Assembly (NCBI GenBank): GCA_029240105.1
Contig: JARBTR010000008.1
Span: forward strand, 1-64,000
Reading direction: 5' to 3'
DNA from: Caryophanales bacterium
Lineage (GTDB): Bacteria > Bacillota > Bacilli > JARBTR01
DNA: 64,000 bases
Shown here in pieces: positions 27,032 to 38,500 of the stretch (position 1 is the first letter of the stretch; the number at the start of each line of letters is the position of its first letter). Below the pieces are notes generated by a model, which saw only the letters and a program-made list of their open reading frames with translations, did not search any database and was not told the origin of the DNA. The position numbers and the translations under genes were made by a program.

Positions 27032-29736
27032 TATCTATTATATAAAGCAGTTTTACCACCTTCCATAACATCACAAACTGCTTTTCTAACTATTTTTTTC
27101 TGGAGGGCACCCGATGTTTGCTTTTGAATCATCCCTCTAGTAAATCTTAATTGGATAATTTGTTCGGAAGCTCCATTAACTGGAATATTAGGATTATGTG
27201 TGACCACAATAACTTGTTGCTTTATTTTCAGTTTTCTTAATCCTGTAACGACTAAATCCGATATTCTCTTTGTATCTAAATCATCCTCTGGTTGGTCTAT
27301 TATTAATGGTGAATCGTCTAAAGATAAAATCAGTGAAAGAATTGCAGCAGTTCTTTGACCAGCAGACCCGATTTCAACATCAAATTCTCTACTGCCATCA
27401 ACAATTTTAATTTTAATCTGATCGTCTGGGGCCCAAAACATTAATTGATCTATATCTTCTGGTGATTCTAATGTAATTCTTTCCATATGCCTTTCAAAAT
27501 TTTTGCTATAACTATAATTTGAATAATTTTTATAGTCGCATAGTTCATTAATTAAACTATTTCTTTTTTCCCAAATATCACCTGTATTAAGACGATTTTC
27601 ATCACATAACTTGAAAATAAAACCCCCAGTGGCAACTCCATCCTCATTAATATCATAGATGTCCTTTTTAAGTCGATCGTCTGTCTTTCTGATAATCCTT
27701 CTAAAATCCTCTTCTGCAGAATATGCATCCCCCATTATTGATAGACTAAGTTTGACGTTAAGACTTAAACTATTCCATCTATCTATAACTGCCTTTCTTT
27801 GTTCCCTTAATAATTTATAATTTTGTATTATCTGTTCATATATATCCCTTGAAAATTTTACTCTCTCTTGATAATTATTCTCTTTTTGAGTTATTTCTAC
27901 TAATTTAAATTCAATTTCTTTCCTACTTTCTATAAGTTTTGTATAAGTGCTAATATCGAACTCACTTGTATCTCCTAGACTACTAACAAAACTATCATAT
28001 CTCTGCTGAATGGATTCCTTAGTTTTTTTCCATTCTAAATTATTCAATCTGTCAGTCCATAAGTTTACAAGTTGATTATAGTTTCTAATTGACTGAACTA
28101 CTTGCTCAGCTTTGAAATTCGTTGCTTCTACTAGTTCATGTAGTTGAGCTCTTGTTATCTCGTCCACATTGGAATATAGCTTCTCTGGGATTGAAATATC
28201 CTTTACTATGTTTAACTTTTCGTTTAAGTTGTCATTAATTGATTGATAGTTTTTATAAAGGTGTTCTAGTAAGTTATCAACATCTTTCATTTTTTTGTAA
28301 TCTTCGAAAATTGTATTGTAGTCTGATTCTTCAAATAACTTCATTTTTGCTTTAATATCGTCTAATAATGTTTGATAATGTCGTTTATCCTCTATAGATT
28401 TTAATATCCTTCTTTCTTCTTTCCTTATTTCTTCCCAATTATCTTTTAAAATTTTTAAATCTTCATCTATCTTTGATTTGTCAAACTGACTATCAACTAA
28501 ATTTAATAGAACCTTTGGGTTCTTTGTAATCTCATATAACTCTTTTTGACTAAATATCCTAAAAGGAAATCTCTCAGAGACAGTAACACTCTTCCCTCTA
28601 TCTTCCCAATTATGTGTTGATTCGTTAAAGTGTTCTTCAAATATCTCATTATTCTTTCTAATTAAAGCGATATTCCTTCCATCTTTAAAAACCTCAGCTC
28701 TGATTTCTGTATTCTCTAGAAGCATTCCAGGCATATTTCTTCCCGTAGTAATTTTATTGAATTCTAAAAAATCAGATTTTAACGCTGATGTTAAACTTTC
28801 ACTTTGATCAAATACTAGCCTAAGAAAATTTAATATACTCGACTTACCTGATCCTCTCCCACCGATAACTGTTGTCATCCAAGGACTAAAGTCAACTACA
28901 AATGGGGTTCCTCTTCCTATTTTTGCTCCACTTTTTACAATTAGCCTTTTAATATAAAATCTTCCCTGAACATTATTGGGATTTGTACTTATTTCATCAC
29001 TTCTAATTACTCCATCTTTACCATCATGAAGTGCAAGCCAAAGTGCATCTAAACTAGGATTTTCCATTTTAACCCATGTAAATCTTCTACCCATTGTCTC
29101 TGGTTTATGTGAATCCGATCCAATTATTTCACTCAAATTTAATTTTAAATCTTTATATATTTGTGGTTTTTCAAATTCCTTTTGACAAATCTCAAGAGCT
29201 AGTAGTGAATCCTCTTTTAAAGTTCCCTCTAATGAAGTTCCATGTGCAGCAATAAACAAACCTTTATCTAAATCAACATGAGCAGGAATTGCAATTCCAC
29301 CTCTATTAGAAATAATTTTTATTACTTCCCTTAATGATTTATTGGTACAACCATCTGAATCCCCTTTAGTGCCATCATATTGAATATCCCCAATTAGTTC
29401 TGCTATATCAGTACTTGTTTTATCCAAATCAAAAATACCCAACAAGTGTATTCCACCATTAACTGATATCTCTATACCAGGAAAAACAAACAGTTGTCGA
29501 TATCCTACACAATTCTCTGTTTCCATTTTTTGAAGTTCGGCTTTTACAACATCAATCCAAGCACCAGTATTGTGGTCTGTTAATGCAACACAATCAATTT
29601 CTTTACTCATCAATTCTAATAACCACTGTCTTGTAGTTAAATTTCTCAACTCATGTAGTTCTTTACCATAGTCCTTTGATGCAGGAGAATGGACATGAAA
29701 ATCAAACTTCCACCACTTAGCCCCAAAATAATTCAT
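27004..29736 (-). CDS. TrlF-like PHP-domain/AAA-type ATPase (predicted defence protein)
   Basis: The ATG at 29736, after GGGTGAG, gives 910 residues. Residues 1-250 are a PHP phosphoesterase domain: FDFHVHSPASKDYG, CVALTDHNTGAW, FPGIEIS, IPAHVDLDKG and EIIGSDSHKP supply its metal ligands. Residues from about 260 form an SMC/RecN-like ATPase with Walker A GGRGSGKSSIL (about 292-302), a long coiled-coil middle, signature EIGSAGQRTAAILSLIL and Walker B PLIIDQPEDDLD. PHP-ATPase fusions of this kind are called TrlF and are found in defence islands. The next defence unit is separated from it by relic U8. Confidence 0.8.
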   Translation of the reverse strand: MNYFGAKWWKFDFHVHSPASKDYGKELHELRNLTTRQWLLELMSKEIDCVALTDHNTGAWIDVVKAELQKMETENCVGYRQLFVFPGIEISVNGGIHLLGIFDLDKTSTDIAELIGDIQYDGTKGDSDGCTNKSLREVIKIISNRGGIAIPAHVDLDKGLFIAAHGTSLEGTLKEDSLLALEICQKEFEKPQIYKDLKLNLSEIIGSDSHKPETMGRRFTWVKMENPSLDALWLALHDGKDGVIRSDEISTNPNNVQGRFYIKRLIVKSGAKIGRGTPFVVDFSPWMTTVIGGRGSGKSSILNFLRLVFDQSESLTSALKSDFLEFNKITTGRNMPGMLLENTEIRAEVFKDGRNIALIRKNNEIFEEHFNESTHNWEDRGKSVTVSERFPFRIFSQKELYEITKNPKVLLNLVDSQFDKSKIDEDLKILKDNWEEIRKEERRILKSIEDKRHYQTLLDDIKAKMKLFEESDYNTIFEDYKKMKDVDNLLEHLYKNYQSINDNLNEKLNIVKDISIPEKLYSNVDEITRAQLHELVEATNFKAEQVVQSIRNYNQLVNLWTDRLNNLEWKKTKESIQQRYDSFVSSLGDTSEFDISTYTKLIESRKEIEFKLVEITQKENNYQERVKFSRDIYEQIIQNYKLLREQRKAVIDRWNSLSLNVKLSLSIMGDAYSAEEDFRRIIRKTDDRLKKDIYDINEDGVATGGFIFKLCDENRLNTGDIWEKRNSLINELCDYKNYSNYSYSKNFERHMERITLESPEDIDQLMFWAPDDQIKIKIVDGSREFDVEIGSAGQRTAAILSLILSLDDSPLIIDQPEDDLDTKRISDLVVTGLRKLKIKQQVIVVTHNPNIPVNGASEQIIQLRFTRGMIQKQTSGALQKKIVRKAVCDVMEGGKTALYNRYYRISKALE

Positions 29737-29929
29737 TTTCTCACCCTTTTTCATGATTTTCTAAATATTTTACATAAAACAAACGAGCGTATCGTATTCC
29801 TTAAACTTAAAAATGGAATTTGAATAATAAGAAATTACGACTTTGAAAAAGTTCTTCATAACTGTACAAACTCATAAAAAAATTTTAAATATTTATACCT
29901 TCCTTACAGAGCTCAAATTAAAAATGCAA

Positions 29930-30330
29930 AATATTCAATTAAAATTATAACAAAAAACCCCACCAGAATTATCCAGTAGAGTAAATATTTTATCGAATTT
30001 TGTTACAAACCCCTCATTTCTCAATTCTTGCTTCAACTATGTGCATTTATTGGTTTAAACAGCAAGTTTTGCTTTTTATTCGTTGATGACTGAACAGCGG
30101 GGATGTTTTCAACTAAAGGTTCATACACTTATTACCGAGTTTGTTAAGGTAGTCTTTGCCATTGTTGATCGTGCTGTAACTATGATGGATACACCTTGGA
30201 CGGTAGGTTTTACCATTTCTTTTATATAAAAGGACATAAACCGATATGAAATATTTATCATGTTCTCAAAAACATTTGACAATACAGAACAAGTTTCTTC
30301 CTGATGTCTGCCATGGTATTTAAAATGTAT
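29930..30330 (-). repeat. valS-tail relic U8 (terminator plus long, decayed valS 3' end)
   Basis: ATTATAACAAAAAACCCCAC opens a terminator whose stem has lost a pair (CCAGTAGAGT). It is followed by TTACAAACCCCTCATTTCTC, AATTCTTGCTTCAACTATGTG and CAAGTTTTGCTTTTTATTCG. After a gap come TTTTCAACTAAAGGTTCATA, GATGGATACACCTTGG, ACGGTAGGTTTTACC and CAATACAGAACAAG. These follow valS 43723-43795 and 44155-44355 in order. It is the most diverged of the longer relics. No frame is open through it. Confidence 0.82.
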
Positions 30331-30357
30331 AATGTTATCTATTTAGACTCAATATTC

Positions 30358-31482
30358 TCATTTAATAAGAACATTTATATTCTGTGCCTTCCTTATGGAA
30401 TGATAAATTGCTCTTTTAAACTTATTCAATGGATTGCAGTAATCTTCTTCAGAAGGTAGTACTCCAAAAATCCTCTCTAATAACTCCTCGCTTTCAAAAT
30501 TGTTATTTCCAATTAAACTCTCAATACTATTGATAAAGGTCTGATTATATTCCTGTGCTTTTTCTATCATTTCTTCTATGATGAATTTGTGTTCCTTATA
30601 AATATCACGTAGTCTGAAAATTTCGATTGACTCTTTTGTATAGTTACAACCATTTTCGTCCAAGAGGATATCCCATTCATCAATATTATTAAACCTTTTA
30701 GTAACTTTGTCATATTTAATTCCATTAAGATGAAAATCTAGCAATGTATTGTCAAAATATGGGTGATGATGCATTTTGATATGATCTGTCTTATCTCCTT
30801 TTAAATGGTTGCAAGTACTACAGCTAGGTAAAAGATTATTGAAAGAAAGCCCAAATAAAGGATATTTTGATTTTGGAAAATAGTGATCTAGTTCTGGCCT
30901 AGTTACATAATTTGTATCTTCTCCATTTTTTGTAGGCCTACATATAACAGTAAGTGTATAAATCCTATTACAGTACGGACAGGAAATGATTCTTAAATTT
31001 TCAGTAAGAGTGTATGCATTATATCTTGCTTTGTCTTTGGTAGAAAAGGCTTCATAATTAAATATCTTTTCTAAGATACTTTTTAGGTACTCATCATTCA
31101 CGCATGATATAGAATATTCATTTTTTTGAATAATTCTTATTATAGTATTTCGATCAGCTTCTAGAATCATATCCAGATCATTCTCAATTTTTTCAAGAAT
31201 GTCCAAAAATTTTTTAGCATTTTTCCGATATTCACTTTTAATACATTGAAGTTTATTGTCAATATTCCTCTTATTTTTTACTTTTGGAATACTAAGATTT
31301 ATTACATTCCTGACTAAGCGCCTTTTATCAGCATCAAATCTTTGCGTTTTATCAGTTTGATATATCTTCAGGAAACTAAAGATCTCTTTGTATTTTTTAA
31401 GCTGTATTATTACTTCTTTTTTTATTTCCTTAACATGGGTTACTTTAGCAGACATGATGTGATGGCTATTTAGTCCGATCAT
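30358..31482 (-). CDS. HNH endonuclease, PtuB-like effector of a Septu-type system
   Basis: The 374-residue product starts at an ATG nine bases after GAGGA and five bases after the ATPase stop. Residues about 165-235 are a zinc-supported HNH domain: ISCPYCNRIYTLTV, RPELDHYFPKSKYPLFGLSF and LLPSCSTCNHLKGDK, with four cysteines in CxxC pairs. In Septu systems PtuB is a nuclease in a complex with an ATPase. The N-terminal 150 residues are helical, K-rich and without a known motif. Tight coupling to the upstream ATPase supports a two-gene unit. Confidence 0.8.
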   Translation of the reverse strand: MIGLNSHHIMSAKVTHVKEIKKEVIIQLKKYKEIFSFLKIYQTDKTQRFDADKRRLVRNVINLSIPKVKNKRNIDNKLQCIKSEYRKNAKKFLDILEKIENDLDMILEADRNTIIRIIQKNEYSISCVNDEYLKSILEKIFNYEAFSTKDKARYNAYTLTENLRIISCPYCNRIYTLTVICRPTKNGEDTNYVTRPELDHYFPKSKYPLFGLSFNNLLPSCSTCNHLKGDKTDHIKMHHHPYFDNTLLDFHLNGIKYDKVTKRFNNIDEWDILLDENGCNYTKESIEIFRLRDIYKEHKFIIEEMIEKAQEYNQTFINSIESLIGNNNFESEELLERIFGVLPSEEDYCNPLNKFKRAIYHSIRKAQNINVLIK

Positions 31483-31486
31483 GTAT

Positions 31487-34345
31487 TTAATCCTCTTTCA
31501 TTTTAAGTCTTTCCAGTTCTTCCTCAAGTTGTTTTATTCTTTCTTCAGTTTTTATTTTATTGGAAAATTTCATTTTGTACATCGATTCAAGTTTATATCT
31601 AATCATAGGCTCACCAATCATATTAATTGATTTCTTGACATACTGCCTGTTTGCTTCTGAAACGTTTTCTTCATTTAATTTATAAATTATATCCTTTACG
31701 TGTCTTTGGGCTACTTCCCCTAAAGTCCCGTTATGCATAAAGAAAGAAGATTTTAAGATATCATGTATGTTTTGAGCATATGTCTGCTCCATATTATATC
31801 CTTGCCCTAACACAATTGTATGCTCTAATGGGATATCTGACATAATAAACGGAGAATTTGACGTTATCAGAAAATGTATTGTTTTTACAGTTTCATGATT
31901 TTTAAACGCATGATTTAATAAACTTTTGATATCACTTATGAAGCTCTTTTGCCATTCAGGATGAAAAAACATATCCCCTTCATCCAGTAGTATCATTAGA
32001 TTCTCATTTTGGTTTTTGTTCAAATATTTAGACGTTATATCCTCAAAAAAATAGTTTTGGACAAATGCATTTGCTCTAGCAAGAGGCTCACAGATCCTCT
32101 TTACTTTTTCATGATCACTTTCAAAAAATAGTCTCGAAAATAATGTTAGTTTTGCATGTTGTCCTGAAGAGAGGCCTAGTAAATCAAACGAACATACCCT
32201 TTTAGTCCCATCTATTTCATTTTGTATAAAATTATACAAAAAAGAAAAATCCTTTGAACAAGCGATTTTTATTTTATATCTTAAATCATAATGTTCTATC
32301 AAAACTTTCTCACTATCTTTTTTATTGTTTGATGTCTTCTTAATAATCCGCTCTCCAAACCAGGAAATTAATTCATTATCGGTAATATCATTGTCGAAAA
32401 ATCTATTTATACCACCGGTACAGTAATGATGCTCAATTGTTAACAATATTTCATGTGGTAGTGGAATATCTTCTGTTAGTTCAGCATTCAACTTTTCACT
32501 TTCACTAAGAAGAGTTAACTTTTTATAACTATCCTCATTGACCAGTTGCCTTTTTACATCCTCTCTCTCACTAGCATCTTTGACTCTTTCAAGAATTCTA
32601 AAATTGTTGTAAGAGGACAGGTCTTTATGATTAACTTCCACTTCCCTATCATGCTCTCTTCCTAAACAATTTGATAATTCTGTAAAACTTGTATAGCTCA
32701 ATAATCTTGTATTAGATAATAATCCTGAATTCTTATCCAATCCCATCACTCTAAATCGCTTACTACATTCTGCTTTAAAGTAATTATTTTTCGATTTGAA
32801 ATTATGTCTAAGTATTAAATTCTCTCCGTCTTCATAAATGATAAAGAACTTTCCAAACTCGTTTTCTTCGCTTTGATTGTTAAAGTAATATTTGAATGCA
32901 TCAAGTAACGTTGTTTTTCCAGAACCATTTTTTCCAACAATTGCATTAATCATCTTTACCTTTTCATTGCTATCATTATAAAGAACTGAATCTAGTTCAT
33001 CAGGGTTTTCTAAAATTTTCCACTGTTCTTTTTCATAAACTATTTTATATTTATCACTAAACTTTAAAGCCATATCTTCTAGCATTTTATGCTTCTCAAA
33101 CCAGAAGTAAATAAGCTTGATTTCACCGTCTCCCTCTTTCACTGAATTTTCAAAAACTCTTTTCAGTTTATCCTCTAAAAATTTGCCCAAATTATGTACA
33201 TCGTCATAACCAAATGTCATGACATCTTTTCCCCATCGTATCACGAAATGTCTATCGTCAATTTCCCTTATTGAAAATAATTTTTCTTTTCTTTTATCAG
33301 CCGTCACTCTTTTTTGAATCAGATATACTTCTTTCTCTTCAAACCCTTCATCATAACCTTCTAATATAAAAGAGTACTCTTTTTCATTTAGGGAAAGTAA
33401 GACCGGAAGATTTACGTTACTCATAAATTCTAAATCATCATCATAGTCAATTTCCAAATCTCCTGTTATCGATCTTGAAATCGCCCTCTTGAAAGCGCTA
33501 TCTATTATGTAAACAGTTGTATAAATGAATTTGTACTTCTTCTTTAGCTCAGAATCGATATTAGATGTATAAATAACTGCACTTATTTGCTCAGCAGTTA
33601 TTTCTCTATGATAAACAAGTTGGCTCGCTAAACGAGATAAAATTTCTTTAATAAGTTCTGAGTTATCCACTAATCCAAATACATTTTTAATTGTCCGAAT
33701 CCCATCAAAATCATACCCTATACTTCCAGGTACTCCCGAATATCCAATTGACTTCATTAGTTGGTCAAAATTAGCAATGGAATATATTCTATCCGTTAAA
33801 TAGGCAATAACTAAAGTATCTTTGATACAGTCCGAATAGTCACTGAAATTTTTGAACTCTTGAGTTTTATAGTACTCTAGAAACATATCGAACAATAATT
33901 GCTTAGATTCATCAGAGAGACATTTCTTTAGTATATCTAACTGTTCATTTAAAATTGAGTTACCTAAAAACATATTCTCATCTATTTTCCAATATAAAGG
34001 TATTAACTCATAATTTTTTATCCAAATGAAGTAGTTTATATTATTATTATTTTTAGAAATTCGATTAATAAATTCATTAATATAATTACTGTAAGCCATT
34101 AAAAACTCTTGCTTTATCTCTAACACTTTAAGAAATTGATCCATAAGGGCAATATAATCTAGTTTTAACAAATGCATTTCTTGGTTACTCAATTTTTCTA
34201 TTATGTATCTATATTTATTTAAAATATATATTTCCTTTTCAGGAGTGGTTTTTTCCTGTTCCTGAATGTAATCAATGAATTCACTATTTAACTCATCAAT
34301 TAACCTTTTTGTTTCATATAGTTCCTTATTAATATAATTATTCAC
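31487..34345 (-). CDS. AAA/ABC-type ATPase, PtuA-like, with long N-terminal extension
   Basis: It starts at GTG 34345 after AGAAGGGT and is 952 residues. The ATPase begins near residue 408 (LIYFWFEKHKMLEDMALKFS). Walker A NAIVGKNGSGKTTLLDAF is at about 468-485, the signature region is LLGLSSGQHAKLTLFSRLFF, and Walker B is LMILLDEGDMFFHPEWQ. The 400 residues in front are helical with no family I recognise, whereas typical PtuA proteins start close to the ATPase domain. The paired HNH gene follows at five bases. The unit lies exactly between relics U9 and U8. Confidence 0.78.
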   Translation of the reverse strand: MNNYINKELYETKRLIDELNSEFIDYIQEQEKTTPEKEIYILNKYRYIIEKLSNQEMHLLKLDYIALMDQFLKVLEIKQEFLMAYSNYINEFINRISKNNNNINYFIWIKNYELIPLYWKIDENMFLGNSILNEQLDILKKCLSDESKQLLFDMFLEYYKTQEFKNFSDYSDCIKDTLVIAYLTDRIYSIANFDQLMKSIGYSGVPGSIGYDFDGIRTIKNVFGLVDNSELIKEILSRLASQLVYHREITAEQISAVIYTSNIDSELKKKYKFIYTTVYIIDSAFKRAISRSITGDLEIDYDDDLEFMSNVNLPVLLSLNEKEYSFILEGYDEGFEEKEVYLIQKRVTADKRKEKLFSIREIDDRHFVIRWGKDVMTFGYDDVHNLGKFLEDKLKRVFENSVKEGDGEIKLIYFWFEKHKMLEDMALKFSDKYKIVYEKEQWKILENPDELDSVLYNDSNEKVKMINAIVGKNGSGKTTLLDAFKYYFNNQSEENEFGKFFIIYEDGENLILRHNFKSKNNYFKAECSKRFRVMGLDKNSGLLSNTRLLSYTSFTELSNCLGREHDREVEVNHKDLSSYNNFRILERVKDASEREDVKRQLVNEDSYKKLTLLSESEKLNAELTEDIPLPHEILLTIEHHYCTGGINRFFDNDITDNELISWFGERIIKKTSNNKKDSEKVLIEHYDLRYKIKIACSKDFSFLYNFIQNEIDGTKRVCSFDLLGLSSGQHAKLTLFSRLFFESDHEKVKRICEPLARANAFVQNYFFEDITSKYLNKNQNENLMILLDEGDMFFHPEWQKSFISDIKSLLNHAFKNHETVKTIHFLITSNSPFIMSDIPLEHTIVLGQGYNMEQTYAQNIHDILKSSFFMHNGTLGEVAQRHVKDIIYKLNEENVSEANRQYVKKSINMIGEPMIRYKLESMYKMKFSNKIKTEERIKQLEEELERLKMKED

Positions 34346-34489
34346 TTGCTACCCTTCTCCCACAATATTATACAAGTTCACTACTGTTTAGCATGAAATT
34401 AAACTGAAAAAACCAATATAAATTATTATTAATCTAGAATTAAATATACAAATCCCGATAAACTTCTCAATTAAAAAGTAGAATTCCAT

Positions 34490-35160
34490 ATTAATAATCT
34501 TAAAATCTATCTTCCACATTATAACAAAAACTCCACCAGATTTATCCAGTGGAGTTGCTTATTTATTCAAATTTCTACAAACTTTTCATTTCTTCGATTC
34601 TTACTTCTACTGCAGTTCGTTTTTCGATGTAGTCAGCTAGTTTTGCCTTTTCTTCGTCTATGACTTTTGCAGGGGCTTTTGCGACGAAGCCTTCGTTGCC
34701 GAGTTTCTTCTCTATTCGATCTACCTCGCCTTGAAGTTTCGTTAGTTTTTTTGAAAGTCGATCGATTTCTTCTTCCACATTCAATAGTCCAGCTTATGGA
34801 AGGATGATTTCAGCATCAGTTACAACTGCTGTCATCGCCTTTTCAATCGCAGGTGGGTTTACACCGATAATCAATTCTTCTGGGTTACAGAAGCGTTCGA
34901 TGTAGGCTTTGTTTACATCCAATGTGTCTTCAATCGATGTGTCTTTCGCCTTGATTGTTAGCTTGATTTTCTTAATCAAAGGTGTGTTTACTTCAGAGCG
35001 AATGTTACGAACAGCGCTGTATTGGACTCACCTTGGTGCGGTAGGTTTCGCCAGATTTCTTCTGTGATGAATGGTATGAACGGATGTAACAACTTCCTTT
35101 TGTTTTCTAAAACATATACTAAAACAGAACGAATCACTGTTTTAGCTGCTTCTTACCAAG
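34490..35160 (-). pseudogene. valS-tail relic U9: largest copy of the valS 3' end with its terminator
   Basis: CTTAAAATCTATCTTCCAC and the valS-like terminator (ACTCCAC facing GTGGAGT, 34530-34557) are followed by about 580 bases matching valS 43723-44375. Coding sense is kept over long stretches, with coherent replacements: [16 protein letters not shown] has D where valS has G, and [15 protein letters not shown] has V where valS has A. A nonsense change (LP-stop-AGLLN instead of LPLAGLLN) and a deletion of about 90 bases after ACAGCGC interrupt it. Two short open frames inside (34575-34784, 34794-34979) are pieces of this relic, not genes. Confidence 0.92.
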
Positions 35161-35529
35161 TAAATTATTGTAAAAACTATTTCATGCGTAACATGAACAA
35201 ATATTTTCTAATAATTGCTTGTTTGCGGACAAAATGAACCTTGATTGCTCGTTTTTTGGATCTAAATAAGATCATTTATAATAATAACTTGATTGGCAGT
35301 CAATTCATGTACGGTTCTAATGACACAAAAGCCACCGGAACCGTCACCTAGTTTTCTCATAATAAACAAATGCTCCAAATTATTGAAGATCATCTCTACT
35401 GCATTGTAAGAGTTGAAATGATGATCACATTAATCGTCTCTTAGTTAGGTGAAATTTAATTAGTATCCTTGAACTATGAATAAAAAAAGAAAGTATATGT
35501 TTTTTTCTTTAAGCCTTTTAAAAGTTTTT
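35161..35529. other. gene-free stretch between relic U9 and the restriction-modification gene
   Basis: AT-rich sequence. I see no gene, hairpin with T run or repeat that I can support here. Confidence 0.5.
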
Positions 35530-38500
35530 TCAAAACCCATTAATTGGCCATCCTCCACTATTTTCAATAACATTGTCTATGCTATTTTGAACTTGTATAG
35601 TTTCCTTTATTGCCGATATTACCTTCTGATAATATACAAGATCATAATAAGATAGAAACCGCTGTTTTCTATCTTTTAACCACTTCTGACACAATTTATA
35701 TCCTCCAACCTCATAATTCCATACTTCTTTTTCTATATTTGTAAAAAATTGTTCTTTGTTAATATAGACTTTACCTTTATTATTTTTTTCTTCCTTGTAC
35801 AATATTTTATTTATTATATTTGTACCCGCTATAGGAAAGTTCGTAACGATGTTGACCTGCTTTTCTAATAGATGAAGATCTACTAATCGATTACCTAACT
35901 CAGATAATTTAATGAATAATTCAAAATTAGTTGTTATAGGTATATGGGGGTAATCCCTTATTAAATATTCATAATAACGATTTTGGAAACCATTGCTGTA
36001 TAAAATCGCATAAATATAACCTAATACATCTTTGGCGGTAAATTCATTTTTTGTATTTCTTTCTCCGTTCACAAAATTTACATCTAGTTTTTTCTCGATA
36101 TATTTAAGAAATTTATGATTAAAATTATGATGATGAGGGAATTTTCTTATCAAAGTTGAGTCATCATTGTCGATTAAATAGATTGGGAATACAAAAGCGT
36201 TGTTGGATGTCTTTGATGAAAGTAAAGCAGCATCAGTTATATATCTACTTACAAAAGCATGTTTGAATTTTTCACCTTTGGTTAGTCGTGATGTGATTAA
36301 AGCGATATTATTGCCGTTAACCAAATTTTTCATTACCTTTTTTCTTGGCATACATAGAAAACCTCTGCTATTTCCTGTGTAGTATGTATGCCTAATATCG
36401 AAAGGACGGTACATAATTGGTTTTATTAATTCATTATCCAATTTAGAATCTTTAATATCTTTTTGTGCTAGTTTAACTTTCCAATCTCTTACATCATTTC
36501 TTAGTTTATATTTGTCTCTTGCACTTTCAACATCAATTTTTACAAAATCTTTAATTTTATCCTTGACCTCTTCTGGTGACCAGTTAATAGTAAAATGATC
36601 CCTTGCTGTAACCACTCCGTTTGAATATACATTAAATATTTCTGTTATTTTCCATCCCTTTTGATATTCTTCATAATTACTTGTATCTTGAGGGACAAAC
36701 AAATAATGCGGTTTTATCGGATTAATTTTAATCCATTCTGTTGAGTACAAGTTATTGTTTTCAAGAAAATTATACTTTTCGATTTGTTTTCCCCATAAGT
36801 CTTGATAATAAATAGCAGGTCCGACAGACATTTCGGAATTATATTTTACAAAAAATGTAATTGCTACTCCTTGTTCAATTTCAAAAACATTCTCGTCTGA
36901 TTCTCCTTTAGGTGTCTTTTCCTTTTTCCTAACATTACCATGAAGATTTAACACAAAAATCTCATCAAAACTTTTCATTAAATGATTTCTCATCCCTCTA
37001 AAGGTGGCATTATCTAGGTAGGCATGATTAGTAACAAACGCTAAAATTCCAGTACCTGTTTGCTCAATGCGCCACTGACCGAATCTTATAAATTTCACAT
37101 AATCATCTTGAAGCCATTTTGTATTTCTTTCTTTAAGTGGCTTATTATCAACAAAATAATAATCTTTTACAAGTGATTTAATCCATTTATTATTATTTGC
37201 AGAATTACCTAAGTAAGGAGGATTACCAATAACAACCATAACAGGTACATCGCTCTTTACTTTTCTTGCTGCATTTGCCTCCTCAGCTAACCAATAAGAA
37301 AATAATGGTTGCTCAATCATCTCATGTGCTTCTTCTAGGGTGTTTGTTAAATAGACCCTTAACCTTTCATCATTTGATAAATCATAACCTGATTTTTGTA
37401 ATCCAAGACTTAGTTTCATATGAGAAACAGTATAAGGTGCCATTAACAATTCAAAACCATATAGTCGGGGAAGTAAATGTTCAAATACATATCCCGACCA
37501 CATACCCTCATTTGCCACAAAAGTCTTGTAAATTTCTTGCATAATTTCATTAAGGAAAGTACCAGTCCCAGCAGCAGGATCAAGAATTTGTACTTTATGT
37601 AATTTCTTCTCGTTATCATTGTTAATTAAGCTTGAATCAGCTAATCCATCTTCAAGATCAAATTCATTTTTCAGAATTGCATCTACACTTTTAACCATAT
37701 ATGAAACAACTTGTTTTGGTGTAAAATAAACTCCTCTTAGAGTTTTTATTGATGCGTCGTAAAATGACAAGAACGTTTCATAAAAATGAACAATTGGATC
37801 ATCAGAGGATATTAATACTTTTTCAATATCTATTGAGTTTAGTAGTTTAACTAAATCATCAACTATCCATATGACATTATCATGTAGTTCTGGCCCAACT
37901 ATTTGATTAAACATCTTTCTTAAAAAGGGGTTGGTTTTTGGTATTACATATGATGAATTATGCCTGGTTAGTTTATCCTGTTTAGGAATGGCTACCCGTG
38001 CTGCAAACAATCCATAACAGATAGTCTGGGCATACATATCAGAAAGTTCTACTTCAGTTAACTCTTCCAATAAAATGAGCCTAAAACCCTCTAGTTGTTG
38101 TCTTAATGAATTAACGTTCTTTTTTGAATGCTCGAGTAATTGTAATAGTTCTCTTTTGATGTATATTCCGTATGTAGCCATTCGTTTCGCCAGTTCTTCA
38201 GGAGTATTTATTTGTGTAAAGGAACCCAAAAAAACTATAATTAATTTTATAAAGTCTTCGTATTGGCTAGGTCTCTTCTTTAATTTATTATTAATAACGT
38301 TAGCTATTTCAATGGACAATTTTAATTCACCAGATGAATACCATCTAAATTCTGTATAATTCGTCAATATTAAGTTTGAGATGCCTTGGCGATACCTTGT
38401 AAGTTGTTCATTTTCTTCAACTACATTTAAATCTAATCCTATCTTCTTAGTTTCGAAATAACCTATCGGGAAATTATTTTTCGTAATTAGAAAATCTGGT

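Noticed and set aside
34575..34979. Two short open frames (69 and 61 codons) that look like small genes
   Set aside because: Both are in-frame pieces of valS relic U9, separated by one nonsense codon.
35022..35237. 71-codon plus-strand frame
   Set aside because: It is antisense to the valS relic and has no translation signals.
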